Shown here: positions 45,597 to 54,716 of the stretch, piece after piece
Layout: each line of letters begins with the position of its first letter
Numbering within the stretch: the stretch's first letter is position 1
Source of the DNA: Bacillus sp. CHD6a
GTDB lineage: Bacteria; Bacillota; Bacilli; Bacillales; Bacillaceae_I
Reading direction: 5' to 3'
Assembly: GCF_001293645.1 (NCBI RefSeq)
Contig: NZ_LBMD01000021.1
Span: 20,290-84,289, forward strand
Length of the DNA: 64,000 nt
Notes under the pieces: model-generated
What the model was told of the DNA's origin: nothing
The model's database searches: none
What the model saw: only the letters and a program-made list of their open reading frames with translations
Made by a program: the position numbers and the translations under genes

Positions 45597-45950
45597 TTAC
45601 GTATGTGGTTGAAGCCTTACCATTTCTGTAAAATAAACTGGATTGTAACCAACTTCTCCACTAATTGTTTTTTGGAATTTTAATAACCCCTTAAAATCTA
45701 AATCACTTACTATTTGACCAGTTTCCTCAAACAACTCTCTAATCGCACATTCCTTCGGAGTTTCATCGCCTTCTCTACGCCCTGCCGGTAATTCCCATTG
45801 TTTACGCCATATGTTGTAACACATAAGATATTTACCTTCACATTTAATAACAGCAAAGGAACCGGCTAAAGGAAGATAATCAACTATTTCTTCTTCAGAA
45901 ATACTAATGAAATTTAGAAATTCTCTTCCATTATTCTTAGTTAATTTCAA
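45597..45950 (-). CDS. Nudix hydrolase, apparently truncated at the C-terminus
   Basis: A 117-residue hydrolase with a complete Nudix box, GRREGDETPKECAIRELFEETGQI near 55-78 in two parts (G-x5-E-x7-REL-x-EE-x-G). The sequence stops at MVRLQPHT, about 30 residues before the usual family end. The next gene's ribosome binding site follows at once, so the end looks truncated but stable. Substrate unknown, likely a nucleotide or sugar-nucleotide. Confidence 0.75.
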   Translation of the reverse strand: MKLTKNNGREFLNFISISEEEIVDYLPLAGSFAVIKCEGKYLMCYNIWRKQWELPAGRREGDETPKECAIRELFEETGQIVSDLDFKGLLKFQKTISGEVGYNPVYFTEMVRLQPHT

Positions 45951-45965
45951 ATGGTTCCCTCCAGG

Positions 45966-46442
45966 TTATCCCAGTATAATCTCCATTTTTCTACTCTTCG
46001 TTGCCATACCAATTGACTCATAAAATTCAATCGCAGAAGGATTTTTTTCTGATACCCCCAACTCTATACTCTCAACATTCAAGCTTCTTCCAAAATCAAA
46101 AACATAATGCATTAGTCTTTTTCCGATCCCCTTCTTTCTCTGTGTTTTGGCAACACATAAACTGTTTATATATAGTATTTTTCTCGCATTCACAAATGAA
46201 TTTTCAATTATATTTTCTTCCTTCATCACAACGAATCCAACAATTTCACTGCCTATAGTTGCCACAAAAAGATGCTGCCTGGCATCAGATATCTGGCTTT
46301 CAAAGAACTCTTGATCAACTGGAATCGAATTCTCTTTGTATAAATCCGGTCTTTCATAAACATGCAGTTCATGAACTTGCCTGAATAACGGCAATAGAGA
46401 ATTGTAATCACTTTTGATAGCTTCTCGGATACAAATAGCCAT
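45966..46442 (-). CDS. GNAT acetyltransferase
   Basis: A 158-residue N-acetyltransferase from the ATG at 46442 (after GGAGAGG). The acetyl-CoA loop is KTQRKKGIGKRLMHYVFDFG near 105-124, and the C-terminal block PSAIEFYESIGM is the family's last motif. Substrate unknown. It lies just before the Nudix gene on the same strand. Confidence 0.85.
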   Translation of the reverse strand: MAICIREAIKSDYNSLLPLFRQVHELHVYERPDLYKENSIPVDQEFFESQISDARQHLFVATIGSEIVGFVVMKEENIIENSFVNARKILYINSLCVAKTQRKKGIGKRLMHYVFDFGRSLNVESIELGVSEKNPSAIEFYESIGMATKSRKMEIILG

Positions 46443-46518
46443 AGTTATCGCACCTCTCCATAATGGATAATTCAAAACCACACTTTTGCATAGATTAAGC
46501 ATAGTGTTCGAATTTTTG

Positions 46519-47436
46519 TTAACTTGTCTTTTTATGAACTGTAATTAAAGTGGGTGCAGGCGCAAATGGAAAGAACTTTAACATTTCTATAGAGAAATCA
46601 TCCGTTGAATCTATTTCTGCTTCAATTGAAATAATCCCTTTTTCTTTAGCAAAATTTATTTGGTAAACTGTTAGCATTAAAATTAATGTAACATTCCCTT
46701 TGTCCCTTGTACCTCTCCAACCAAATCCCCATTTTTCTGGTACATTAGAATAATGCATGAAAGAGTAAGCAATTATTTCATTTTCCTCCAACACAATAAA
46801 ACTCCCATTTTCAACTAAATCCTCATTAAAGATTAAGCCTTCCCATTTATCCATGTTAAGTTCCGCAACAGGATTTGCAGTATGAGCTTTTTCATAATTT
46901 TGTTTTACAAGTTTGATCAACTGATTCCTAAGTTTTGGTTGAACACTTATACTTTTTAAGTCATTTATGTATATATCCTTTTGATTAAAATCTGGAGATG
47001 GGTCTAAATTAATGTTGGAAATCTGAATTAATGGCATATAGGTCCTTCTTACTTCAATGAAATTACTTTGTTCATAAAACGTTTTTAACCTATACGATGT
47101 CTCCCAAATTGATGTTTGTAAAGGATACTTAATAGCTTCGTAGTTCATTAAAGATCTAATTAGCTCTGTCTCAATTTCATATCCTAAACGTGGTTCAGTT
47201 ACCATTGCAAAATAGGTACAATAAGGATGAAAATTAGATTTCCAAGCCGTTATTAAACCCACTAACTTTTCATTTTTATAAGCTTCATACGAGCAGATAG
47301 TGTATTTAGTGTTTACTCCTCTCAAGAAATAGTGCTGGGTAAATTCGTCATCCCCCATCCACTTAGAAATTACGTCTTTTAGATTCTCGTTATCTAGCGA
47401 AATATTTGCTTTTATAACAAAATTATTTTCTATCAT
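46519..47436 (-). CDS. Double-GNAT acetyltransferase-like protein
   Basis: A 305-residue protein with two GNAT-like halves. The first half (about 1-140) has the fold but no clear motif A. The second (about 160-300) has VLEENEIIAYSFMHYSNV, then GFGWRGTRDKGNVTLILMLTVYQINFA as the likely cofactor loop (RGTRDKGN) and ends FKFFPFAPAPT-like. Similar two-GNAT proteins occur in Bacillus. Substrate unknown. Confidence 0.65.
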   Translation of the reverse strand: MIENNFVIKANISLDNENLKDVISKWMGDDEFTQHYFLRGVNTKYTICSYEAYKNEKLVGLITAWKSNFHPYCTYFAMVTEPRLGYEIETELIRSLMNYEAIKYPLQTSIWETSYRLKTFYEQSNFIEVRRTYMPLIQISNINLDPSPDFNQKDIYINDLKSISVQPKLRNQLIKLVKQNYEKAHTANPVAELNMDKWEGLIFNEDLVENGSFIVLEENEIIAYSFMHYSNVPEKWGFGWRGTRDKGNVTLILMLTVYQINFAKEKGIISIEAEIDSTDDFSIEMLKFFPFAPAPTLITVHKKTS

Positions 47437-47497
47437 AACTTCTTCTCCATTTGTTCTCTCATCAGAGAATCCTCTATACTCTCATGCATGCTTATCT

Positions 47498-47953
47498 TTA
47501 CTCTTTCTCGTGAACTTTTACAAATACTGTACCGAACAGGTTATCACCTACATACGCATCTAATTTCCACAACCCACTTTCAGGAAGAGACATCATAGAA
47601 GGTACGTGTTGGTCAGCACCATTGTTTGCCCCACCCAATGTATGCCTATCAAGTAAAGTAATAGACTCTTTATCTTCCTCGTGGGTAGCAATTACTTTAA
47701 ACTTACCTTCCAGTTCCTCTTTTTCTCCCCATAAGTGCCACATATACTTTTGTTCTTTGTTTGGATAAAATCTAACACTGTCACTATCTTCATATATAAA
47801 ACCGATTCTTTCCTGCTCTCCAATCATCGTATATCCACCAGATTCAAAAAGTGCACTTTCCTTCCAATCAATTTCAGTTTCTTTTGTACAACCTAGCAAA
47901 AAAGAGGTAAATATAATAATTAAACTAAGTAACATAAAATGTTCTCTTTTCAT
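47498..47953 (-). CDS. Lipoprotein of unknown function
   Basis: A 151-residue lipoprotein. The signal has a hydrophobic core (LLSLIIIFTSFLLGC) with lipobox LLGC and modified Cys at about 22. The mature part has an extracellular beta-rich domain with WKESALFESGGYTMIGEQERIGF and a C-terminal GLWKLDAYVGDNLFGTVFVKVHE strand. A related Bacillus DUF4871-like fold is possible, not proven. Surface exposed. Confidence 0.65.
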   Translation of the reverse strand: MKREHFMLLSLIIIFTSFLLGCTKETEIDWKESALFESGGYTMIGEQERIGFIYEDSDSVRFYPNKEQKYMWHLWGEKEELEGKFKVIATHEEDKESITLLDRHTLGGANNGADQHVPSMMSLPESGLWKLDAYVGDNLFGTVFVKVHEKE

Positions 47954-47983
47954 CTAATTACTCCTTTACTTTTTATTCACAGA

Positions 47984-48439
47984 TCAATTCAACTTTTCAG
48001 CAATTTTTTTTAATTCCATTGCACGACTTACTATAAATCCTCTCATATACCTCTCTAAAAACAACTTGTCGGCAGCAACACCAATTAGCCCGAATGGTGA
48101 CTGGTATTGGAATTGATCTATCATTATAGTCCCACCATCTGCTTCCAAAAATTGATGAGTGTGGGTAAAAGACTGGAATGCCCCCCTCACCATAACATCC
48201 ACAAACTTATGAGGTGCTTCCATTAATGTCACTTTAGCTGTCAATCTTTGCTTAATTCCAAAGTGAGTTGCTTCCCAGGTAACCGTATCTCCTTTTACTA
48301 ATAAGCCTTCGGTAACTCCGCCAACTGCTCTTTCCTTTGTTTTAGAGGTTGTCTGAGTATGAATTTCCACATTCCTTGCTAGATCAAAACATATCTCAAC
48401 AGGTGCTTTGATAAACTGTCGATGCTCAATCAAAGGCAT
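47984..48439 (-). CDS. SRPBCC-fold (START/Bet v1-like) protein
   Basis: A 151-residue soluble protein with the SRPBCC opening HRQFIKAPVEICFDLARNVEIHT and a C-terminal helix (FLERYMRGFIVSRAMELKKIA). The core alternates beta strands, for example WEATHFGIKQRLTAKVTLME and MIDQFQYQSPFGLIGV. Such cyclase/dehydrase-like proteins bind hydrophobic ligands. No neighbour suggests the ligand. Confidence 0.75.
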   Translation of the reverse strand: MPLIEHRQFIKAPVEICFDLARNVEIHTQTTSKTKERAVGGVTEGLLVKGDTVTWEATHFGIKQRLTAKVTLMEAPHKFVDVMVRGAFQSFTHTHQFLEADGGTIMIDQFQYQSPFGLIGVAADKLFLERYMRGFIVSRAMELKKIAEKLN

Positions 48440-48546
48440 TAGATCTTCTCCTTTTAACTAGTACTCACTAAAACTTTAATTTCATTTTAGAAAAATACAC
48501 TAATAACAAACATAAATAAAACCTATCCATAACTCACTCCAGCCAA

Positions 48547-48975
48547 CTAATCGCCCTTCACTTCAACCACAAATAAATAATTTCCTGCAACTCTAGAATT
48601 CCAATTAGTAGCTATTTTATAGACATATACCCCGTCACTCTGAGGCGTAGTAAGATCAAAATGATTCAAAACTAGATTCTCTACCTGAAGATTTTCATCC
48701 TTCCAAAACGATAGATAAACCTTCTTTGGCATGTCTTCATAATTTATGTTGATGATTTCATTTGGCTTTACAGCCATCCACTTTAAATCTCTATAAATTT
48801 CAGGTGGATTGTTAGTGTCTATCTCTTCAATTGGTATACCAGAATAACCAATGTACTCTATATATTCACCATTAATGGTAATATCCGCACTTAGACTAAT
48901 ATTGGAATTACACCCAATCAGGTTGATTAAAAAAACAAGTATTAAAGAGTTACGAAGAAAAGAAGATATTCTCAT
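48547..48975 (-). CDS. Lipoprotein of unknown function
   Basis: A 142-residue lipoprotein with hydrophobic signal SLILVFLINLIGC, lipobox LIGC and modified Cys near residue 22. The mature part is beta-rich (ITINGEYIEYIGYSG, YVYKIATNWNSRVAGNYLFVVEVKG). No family recognised. It lies between an SRPBCC gene and a glycosyltransferase-like gene. Confidence 0.6.
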   Translation of the reverse strand: MRISSFLRNSLILVFLINLIGCNSNISLSADITINGEYIEYIGYSGIPIEEIDTNNPPEIYRDLKWMAVKPNEIININYEDMPKKVYLSFWKDENLQVENLVLNHFDLTTPQSDGVYVYKIATNWNSRVAGNYLFVVEVKGD

Positions 48976-49000
48976 TCACTTCCCTTATTTTGTTTAGAAT

Positions 49001-49732
49001 CTACTTCCCAGTAGTTATGGCTGTTTCACTGATAATAGAACTAAGTTTTAAACGGCCAATCCACTTTTCAGATTCACTTAAATTTCTTGTAATTCCGTTT
49101 ATTTCTTCGTGGTATTCTAAACCATCAACTGAAGCGTAACCTATTTCTAGTTTTGCAATTCTATGAACAATCATTGCCCATTCGGCATCCGTCATTTTTT
49201 CTTTCGAATGTTTATTTATATATTCCGCACAACTCCTGGAAAACAAACAGGATCCAGCTGTTATATCAACGTTCATTCCTAACTCAAGAGAACAAATTTT
49301 GTTTGTAATCTTTTCCGTTTCAATCCATTCCTCGGGGTGTGTTTCCATGGCTCTTTCGGTACGCCCTAAAATAAGAAAGTCGCTACTCGGAAAATTGGAG
49401 GTTAGTAGTTTCAGCTCATCAAGATGATTTGCTCCCCAAGTTAGAAGTCTGTCCAGGTCGCAATAATGAAAATAATCACTGTGACCCGAAAGTCCCACTC
49501 TGACCACTTCTCTTCTTGCTGCAGCTGCTCCTTTTTTCGGAATGACTTTTACATTACATTTGCTTTTCTGAATTTGTTCTAAAAGTGTATTCGAGGATTC
49601 ATCACTTATCGTTATATAGAGCTCTGAATAGATGTCTTCCAGTTCTTTTTGTAATTCCTTAAACAACTTAATATTTTTCCCTAGGGGGTCGTGTGTAACT
49701 GTTAGCAGTGTTATATTTGGCAAACTATTCAC
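49001..49732 (-). CDS. Glycosyltransferase-like protein (GT-A fold)
   Basis: A 243-residue soluble protein. The N-terminal LPNITLLTVTHDPLGKN, PKKGAAAARREVVRVGL and the DxD metal motif HYCDLDRLLTW near 89-99 suggest a GT-A nucleotide-sugar transferase. The C-terminal DITAGSCLFSRSCAEYINKH could be the acceptor side. It has no membrane anchor. Donor and acceptor are unknown; related small proteins occur singly in bacilli. Confidence 0.6.
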   Translation of the reverse strand: MNSLPNITLLTVTHDPLGKNIKLFKELQKELEDIYSELYITISDESSNTLLEQIQKSKCNVKVIPKKGAAAARREVVRVGLSGHSDYFHYCDLDRLLTWGANHLDELKLLTSNFPSSDFLILGRTERAMETHPEEWIETEKITNKICSLELGMNVDITAGSCLFSRSCAEYINKHSKEKMTDAEWAMIVHRIAKLEIGYASVDGLEYHEEINGITRNLSESEKWIGRLKLSSIISETAITTGK

Positions 49733-49760
49733 CTCGAATTTTAGTAGTTATACGGCCCAT

Positions 49761-50309
49761 TTATTTTATATAACGCTTTTCCTCCAGCCTCACATAGCCT
49801 CTGCAAAATAGTGTGTTCTTCGGTTTAAGCGCAATGAGAAATGAATTGATAATATCAGAGACAGATATCAATGTGTTGAACCAACATATAAATATTATGA
49901 TTAATTTTAGATTCCCTGAAACATAGAAAGATAGTATGAAAGGCACAAGTGATAAAACAATAAGTGGCAAGCTCATAAAGACCCAAAATCTAGCTTTAGA
50001 GAGAATGGCATTTGTATCGATCCAAAAAAATAACCCGCTAAAAGTTAAGCTGATGTCCCCTTTTTTGTTTATCACTATGATGTGAAGATATTCGTGAAGG
50101 AAGAAGACTAGGATGCCTATTAAGATGAGAGCAAAAATAGGTATATGAGAGAATCTTGTACTGAAGAATGATGGTATGAAGAAAAGCACTAACTGAAGAA
50201 GGTATACAATCTTCATATAATGCTTTCGGAACCAGTTATTTTGTATAAAAGGAGTCCATTCTGTCGAATCCAATCTCACTTGAGGTAAATGCCGAAACCA
50301 TAATATCAT
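49761..50309 (-). CDS. DUF3267-like membrane metalloprotease candidate
   Basis: A 182-residue membrane protein with four hydrophobic segments (about 33-50, 58-80, 107-127, 135-155). The zinc-binding HExxH signature is HEYLH near residue 71-75 at the end of the second segment, followed by a short strand. The arrangement matches DUF3267 proteins, which resemble site-2 proteases by fold. A third zinc ligand is not certain. Substrate unknown. Confidence 0.65.
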   Translation of the reverse strand: MILWFRHLPQVRLDSTEWTPFIQNNWFRKHYMKIVYLLQLVLFFIPSFFSTRFSHIPIFALILIGILVFFLHEYLHIIVINKKGDISLTFSGLFFWIDTNAILSKARFWVFMSLPLIVLSLVPFILSFYVSGNLKLIIIFICWFNTLISVSDIINSFLIALKPKNTLFCRGYVRLEEKRYIK

Positions 50310-50358
50310 AGCCGTTTACCATCCTCGCCGCTCAATAAAAATTTAATTGAAGAGCTTT

Positions 50359-50529
50359 CTAATCTTGAATATTTTTTTCTTTATTCTGAATGTATATCTG
50401 CTGTAATGTTGAGTGAATATTATTCAAACTAATAAAAATAAACGATAACATAATAAATGTTACTATCTCACCCGTAAAAAAAGACACTACCCCAATAATA
50501 ATAAAATAGAATCTATACCACCAATTCAT
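50359..50529 (-). CDS. Small membrane protein, 56 residues
   Basis: The frame starts at the ATG at 50529 after AAGGAGCAACTAA and ends TAG at 50359. Product MNWWYRFYFIIIGVVSF and onward has two hydrophobic segments and a polar tail (QQIYIQNKEKNIQD). No family recognised. Support is the strong ribosome binding site and membrane-like composition. Confidence 0.5.
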   Translation of the reverse strand: MNWWYRFYFIIIGVVSFFTGEIVTFIMLSFIFISLNNIHSTLQQIYIQNKEKNIQD

Positions 50530-50616
50530 TTAGTTGCTCCTTGTAAGTATGACTTCTTTATTACTTATTACTCTATTAACCTACCACTTTTATAAACCAA
50601 CATGTGCCTGCTCCCA

Positions 50617-51153
50617 TTAATTCTCTGCCTTTTTCAGGTCAGAAAACAGCATTCCATAAACCATGCTGTCTGTCCACTCACCCTTACTCCAGAAATCCTG
50701 GATGAAGTGAGCTTCCTTTCTCATCCCTATACGTTCACACAATTTTTGGGAGGATGTATTTCTTGCATCAAGTGTCGCTTGTATACGGTGCACTTCCTGT
50801 TCGTAAAATAATTTTCTTACTAACTGACTCACAGCTTCTGTTGCATACCCCTTTCCTGAAACTTCTGCAGAAAAACTGTACCCAATTTCAACCGTATCCT
50901 TCATCCCAGTAAACCATACCGATAAATCACCTATAACCTTGGTAGAATCCAACACTGCTAGACTTAAGCTGGTCTCTTTAGTTAAAGAACGGTTCTTTAA
51001 TTTATTCTCAAATAATTTTTTCATGTTTTTCTTAGACCATTTATCATGAAGTAGATATTTACATATGTCTTCATTATTATAAATGTGAAAAACGTCATGT
51101 AAGTCGTCACTTTTAAACGGCCTGATTGATAGTCTTTCAGTGGTAAATTTCAA
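50617..51153 (-). CDS. RimJ/RimL-type GNAT acetyltransferase
   Basis: A 178-residue acetyltransferase with the RimJ/L opening MKFTTERLSIRPFKSDDL and motif A GYSFSAEVSGKGYATEAVSQLV near 93-114. C-terminal LDARNTSSQKLCERIGMRKEAHF is the family motif. Probable substrates are protein N-termini or small amines. Solitary. Confidence 0.87.
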   Translation of the reverse strand: MKFTTERLSIRPFKSDDLHDVFHIYNNEDICKYLLHDKWSKKNMKKLFENKLKNRSLTKETSLSLAVLDSTKVIGDLSVWFTGMKDTVEIGYSFSAEVSGKGYATEAVSQLVRKLFYEQEVHRIQATLDARNTSSQKLCERIGMRKEAHFIQDFWSKGEWTDSMVYGMLFSDLKKAEN

Positions 51154-51210
51154 GAAATTCTCTCCTCTTAAAAAAACTATGTAACTTGCTTTACAGGGAT
51201 TTATTATATG

Positions 51211-52221
51211 TTACTTCATATATTTCGTAATTAACTCATAGCATCTTTCTTCAGTAAGGTTTGCCAAGACAGACACGTATTCCAGGTGCTCTTGGGTACC
51301 GCCTTTATACTTTAAAGATGCTGCCAATGCAGTATCATCTCGATAGGTTATCCAGTTTCTTTGTTTTTCTCTTAACTCGTCCATCTCTTTTGCAGGAAGT
51401 TGCTCCTCTAAGACACCATAAATTTCATTTAAAAAGTTATCCCAGAGTTCCCATCGGTCATTTTCCACTTTTTTCAATGCGTATGTCGATGAATCTGTTG
51501 CTTTCCACTCTTCCGCTTCTTTTTTTGTATATTCTGATTGTTTGAGATACTTTTCTTTAACACTTGTAGAGGCTTCTTCTTCATGAATTGATGCATCAAC
51601 TTTTTCATTTGTTTTGTTTGTATCTTCAAGATCTGCCTCAGTGCTTTCCCCATTTAGTTCCTTTTGGATTGTTACTTGTTGAGCAGTGTCTAACTCATCA
51701 ATTGACATGAAGATCCTTGAATACATGTCTTTAAGATGCTTATCAGTTTTAATGTCATTGTGCAAACCAAATCCCCAATGTTTCCATGAGTTATCTTCAT
51801 GTGAGATAAGAACACCAACCGCATAACTCACACCGGGTGTCCATTCTGATGTATTGTCGTACTCCAAATCTTTTTCCGTAAAAGGAACAAAATTATCCGT
51901 TCCAATAAAGTAAAATGGAATGGGCAATGCTGAATAAACATCTGCAAATTGGTCTTCAGACGCCTTTGAAAGATTATTCTCTCTAATAAAAACCGCATCA
52001 TAAGAAGTCAGATTTTCAGGAGTCATTTCATCAAATGATATTTCTGTAAATGTCACTTGATCTTCATTTACTTCTGGTGTTTCTCCAACAACTGCTATGT
52101 CTAAAGCGTTTCCTTCAAACATGTTAAAGACTGAATCCTGACTACAAGCTGTTAGTGCAAATACGAATAACAGCCAAATTCCAGAAGTAGTTAATGCTTT
52201 TAATATTTTTCTCAAAATCAT
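51211..52221 (-). CDS. Lipoprotein with a C-terminal LprI-like (DUF1311) domain
   Basis: A 336-residue lipoprotein from the ATG at 52221 (after GGGGAGGTTA; a TTG two codons later is possible). The hydrophobic signal ends LTAC with the modified Cys near residue 26. The first half (about 35-180) is a surface domain with DIAVVGETPEVNEDQV and YAVGVLISHEDNSWKHWGFGLHND. A charged linker (about 185-235, rich in Glu, Thr, Asp) joins a C-terminal domain with WDNFLNEIYGVLEEQLPA and LREKQRNWITYRDDTA. That matches the LprI/DUF1311 lysozyme-inhibitor-like fold. The fusion is unusual. Confidence 0.65.
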   Translation of the reverse strand: MILRKILKALTTSGIWLLFVFALTACSQDSVFNMFEGNALDIAVVGETPEVNEDQVTFTEISFDEMTPENLTSYDAVFIRENNLSKASEDQFADVYSALPIPFYFIGTDNFVPFTEKDLEYDNTSEWTPGVSYAVGVLISHEDNSWKHWGFGLHNDIKTDKHLKDMYSRIFMSIDELDTAQQVTIQKELNGESTEADLEDTNKTNEKVDASIHEEEASTSVKEKYLKQSEYTKKEAEEWKATDSSTYALKKVENDRWELWDNFLNEIYGVLEEQLPAKEMDELREKQRNWITYRDDTALAASLKYKGGTQEHLEYVSVLANLTEERCYELITKYMK

Positions 52222-52278
52222 TAACCTCCCCGTATCCCATATTACATCGCTCCCATTAATGAGCTTTTTTATTTTCAA

Positions 52279-52935
52279 CTAGATTGTTATTTCCAGCTTC
52301 TTTATCCTTGATTGGGAAAATAAATATACATCACCTAGAATGTCGATTTTGCCCTGCTTAACACGTACAGCACAATCTTTGTTTGATACGTATATATTCA
52401 TCTCTTCCGATAAACGTGATAATTCGTTTTGAACCAGCTCCATATTATTTTCAAGATCAAAATGCGACAGGACGGAAAAGTCGTCAAGGCCTATTCCGTT
52501 ATTAATAGAGCTTGTTTCAACGTTAAATCCAAGTTTCTCTGAGCATGACCATTTATTGGACATATTGATTGCACCAGCGCTTGCTCCCACCACAATAGCC
52601 CTGCTTTGTTTAATCAAATCCGACAACTCGTATTCCATCAAAAAACTGTTTAGTTTAAGGGGATCCCCACCCAACAAGAAAATGACTGAAGCATTTTGAA
52701 TGAAGGTGTGGGCCTCTTCCTTTTGTAAGCAATAGTTAACTAAATGATATTCATCAAATATGATGCCTGCCCGGTCAAACCACGAGCGTTCAGTAGCCCC
52801 ATCATCTTCCGAAGAAGAAGGATTCGAGCTAATCATAACCATCGATTGTCTATCAGTTATATCCTCCTGTAACACCCTGACCAAGCTCTCAGGAAAATAG
52901 TTGCTAAACCAACCTAGATAATAGTGAATTTTCAT
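52279..52935 (-). CDS. Peptidase S51 / type 1 glutamine amidotransferase-like protein
   Basis: A 218-residue protein with the alpha/beta S51 pattern. The nucleophile Ser sits in the elbow VVGASAGAINMS near 116-127, and the GG(D) loop is SVIFLLGGDPLK near 86-97. The catalytic His may be in LSHFDLENN near 157. Typical dipeptidase E-like length. Cytoplasmic; peptide substrate unknown. It ends one base before the frame of the next gene. Confidence 0.8.
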   Translation of the reverse strand: MKIHYYLGWFSNYFPESLVRVLQEDITDRQSMVMISSNPSSSEDDGATERSWFDRAGIIFDEYHLVNYCLQKEEAHTFIQNASVIFLLGGDPLKLNSFLMEYELSDLIKQSRAIVVGASAGAINMSNKWSCSEKLGFNVETSSINNGIGLDDFSVLSHFDLENNMELVQNELSRLSEEMNIYVSNKDCAVRVKQGKIDILGDVYLFSQSRIKKLEITI

Positions 52936-53040
52936 AACTTCCCCCGTTGCAAAGTAAATAGGTATTAATTTAATACCATCATCGATTTCTTACCAAAAAA
53001 ACTAAATAAAAATTAGATAAACTCTACGTTAAACAGAAAA

Positions 53041-53538
53041 CTACAATAACTTTGACATATAATACTCGTCATAAGCTCTATCGTTAATAATAAGTGAGTT
53101 TCTTTTGGTTCCTTCTACATCAAAGCCACTTTTTTGGTAGAGTGCTACACCCGCCTCGTTTGCAGTAACAACCGTTAATTCTAATCGTGAAATGTTATGT
53201 GTTTTAGCCCAACATGTAGCATGATCAAACAGGTTTGTACCTATGCCTTTTCCTCTGTATTCCTGCAAAATACCTATAACAAGATAAGCGGTGTGTTTTG
53301 TTCTTTTGGCGCTTCCACCTATAACAAATAAGTATCCAACTAATTTTCCGTTTTTTTCAGCTACAAATATGGTTGAATTTTTTTTCGTGTTAATTTGTTC
53401 TATCTGCTTCTGCTGTTGTTCAAGACTAGTTTTTCGTTCCCTGGGCTCCATAAGCAAAAAAGCGGCTGTACTCTCCACTTCCTTTATTAGGATTAATAAA
53501 TTTTCTGCATCTTCCATTCTAATTTCTCTAATTATCAT
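53041..53538 (-). CDS. GNAT acetyltransferase
   Basis: A 165-residue acetyltransferase from the ATG at 53538 (GACGGAG upstream). It opens MIIREIRMEDAENLLILI. Motif A is YLVIGILQEYRGKGIGTNLFDHA near 92-114, with a later ANEAGVALYQKSGFDVEGTKR block. This resembles Bacillus YhhY-like enzymes. Substrate unknown. Confidence 0.87.
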   Translation of the reverse strand: MIIREIRMEDAENLLILIKEVESTAAFLLMEPRERKTSLEQQQKQIEQINTKKNSTIFVAEKNGKLVGYLFVIGGSAKRTKHTAYLVIGILQEYRGKGIGTNLFDHATCWAKTHNISRLELTVVTANEAGVALYQKSGFDVEGTKRNSLIINDRAYDEYYMSKLL

Positions 53539-53690
53539 ACCAATCTCCGTCTTTTCTGAGTCTACCAATCTCAATTCTGGAAAAATCTTAGCCCTATGCA
53601 ACAGAATTACAATAGATTGCTAAATAAGCCAGATTATACTTCAGCTGCTCCCTTTAATTGAAAATCATTCAGTAATACTAACCTTACCCC

Positions 53691-53855
53691 TTAGTTATCA
53701 GTAGTTGTGCCGTTTTTTTCTTTTATCATTTCTAACTCAATTTGTTTCTCTTTCAAATCAATTTCTCTTAATTTTTCCTTATGTTTCAAACTATTCTTAT
53801 GAGCATAATACATTAGTGAAATTGCAACAATTAACGGTAACCATAGCCATTCCAA
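53691..53855 (-). CDS. Small membrane-anchored coiled-coil protein, TTG start
   Basis: A 54-residue frame from the TTG at 53855, preceded by GAGGGGGAAT, to TAA at 53691. The product has one N-terminal membrane segment (EWLWLPLIVAISLMYYAH) and a charged helix (KHKEKLREIDLKEKQIELEM). Such small TM/coiled-coil proteins are common in bacilli. No function. Confidence 0.55.
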   Translation of the reverse strand: MEWLWLPLIVAISLMYYAHKNSLKHKEKLREIDLKEKQIELEMIKEKNGTTTDN

Positions 53856-54085
53856 CCTTATTCCCCCTCTTGTTTATTACCTATCAATGTAGTTTTTTGA
53901 CAGTTGTAAATATATTTAGTTTCTTTCCATTTCGCTTCACCATTGCTTAATACCAATTATTTCAAACCTTGTAGATTTACTCAAGATAATTTCCATAGGA
54001 AAAAAACTTACATTTTTTCACTAAGCATGCTTCAAACTCTGTAGAACGTTTAAATTAAACTAGGCAGATTGTAATTTTATGTAAT
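53856..54085. other. Gene-free AT-rich spacer
   Basis: No frame, promoter or terminator could be supported. Confidence 0.3.
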
Positions 54086-54553
54086 TTATATTTTTTTTCT
54101 GTAATATATCAAGGTTGTATGTTCGTTTAGTTTTTTTATGACATTTGTTCTAACGTATCCCATCTTTTCATACAGGTGACAATTACGTGTTTCTTCTAAA
54201 ATGGTAGCCAGTTCCCAACTGGTTGCTTCCATAAACTTTTCCTCCACAGAAACAATAGCTTTTTGTGCGATGCCTTTGCCTTGGAATTCAGGAAGAATAA
54301 ACATCGGGCTTATCCAATGTGAGCTTTCTTTTCTAACGACACAAATAGCCCCAACAATAGTGTCATCTATTACTATTTTATAAAAATCACCATTAGGATT
54401 ATTTATTCTTGTTAAAACTTTGTCAACGGTTTCATTAGCCGGGTTTGTATCAAAATCTCTATATTTTTCTAACATAGGCATAAAAGCCTTTACTTGCATT
54501 TCAAAAATGGAATGCGCATCATCAATTGTAGCTTTTTCTAAAATAAAGTTCAT
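54086..54553 (-). CDS. GNAT acetyltransferase
   Basis: A 155-residue acetyltransferase from the ATG at 54553 (after GGTGGTG). Motif A is ISPMFILPEFQGKGIAQKAIVSVEEKF near 76-102. The C-terminal TRNCHLYEKMGYVRTN block follows. Substrate unknown. It is the leftmost of the minus-strand genes before the reductase. Confidence 0.87.
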   Translation of the reverse strand: MNFILEKATIDDAHSIFEMQVKAFMPMLEKYRDFDTNPANETVDKVLTRINNPNGDFYKIVIDDTIVGAICVVRKESSHWISPMFILPEFQGKGIAQKAIVSVEEKFMEATSWELATILEETRNCHLYEKMGYVRTNVIKKLNEHTTLIYYRKKI

Positions 54554-54673
54554 ATGTTTCACCACCTAACTATAAAACTATCAAATAATTTATTATTATC
54601 TCAAATTTCCATTATTTTCACAATAAGTTATTTTAATTACATTCGTTGTACCGAATCCACTCTCTAATTTCTA

Positions 54674-54714
54674 CAAGAAAAAACTTACCTTAAGAAAAGG
54701 TAAGTTTTTTCTTG
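54674..54714. terminator. Terminator of the YhdH-like reductase gene
   Basis: A perfect 16-base stem CAAGAAAAAACTTACC/GGTAAGTTTTTTCTTG with a nine-base loop directly follows the stop codon. It works in both directions. Confidence 0.9.
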
Positions 54715-54716
54715 TT

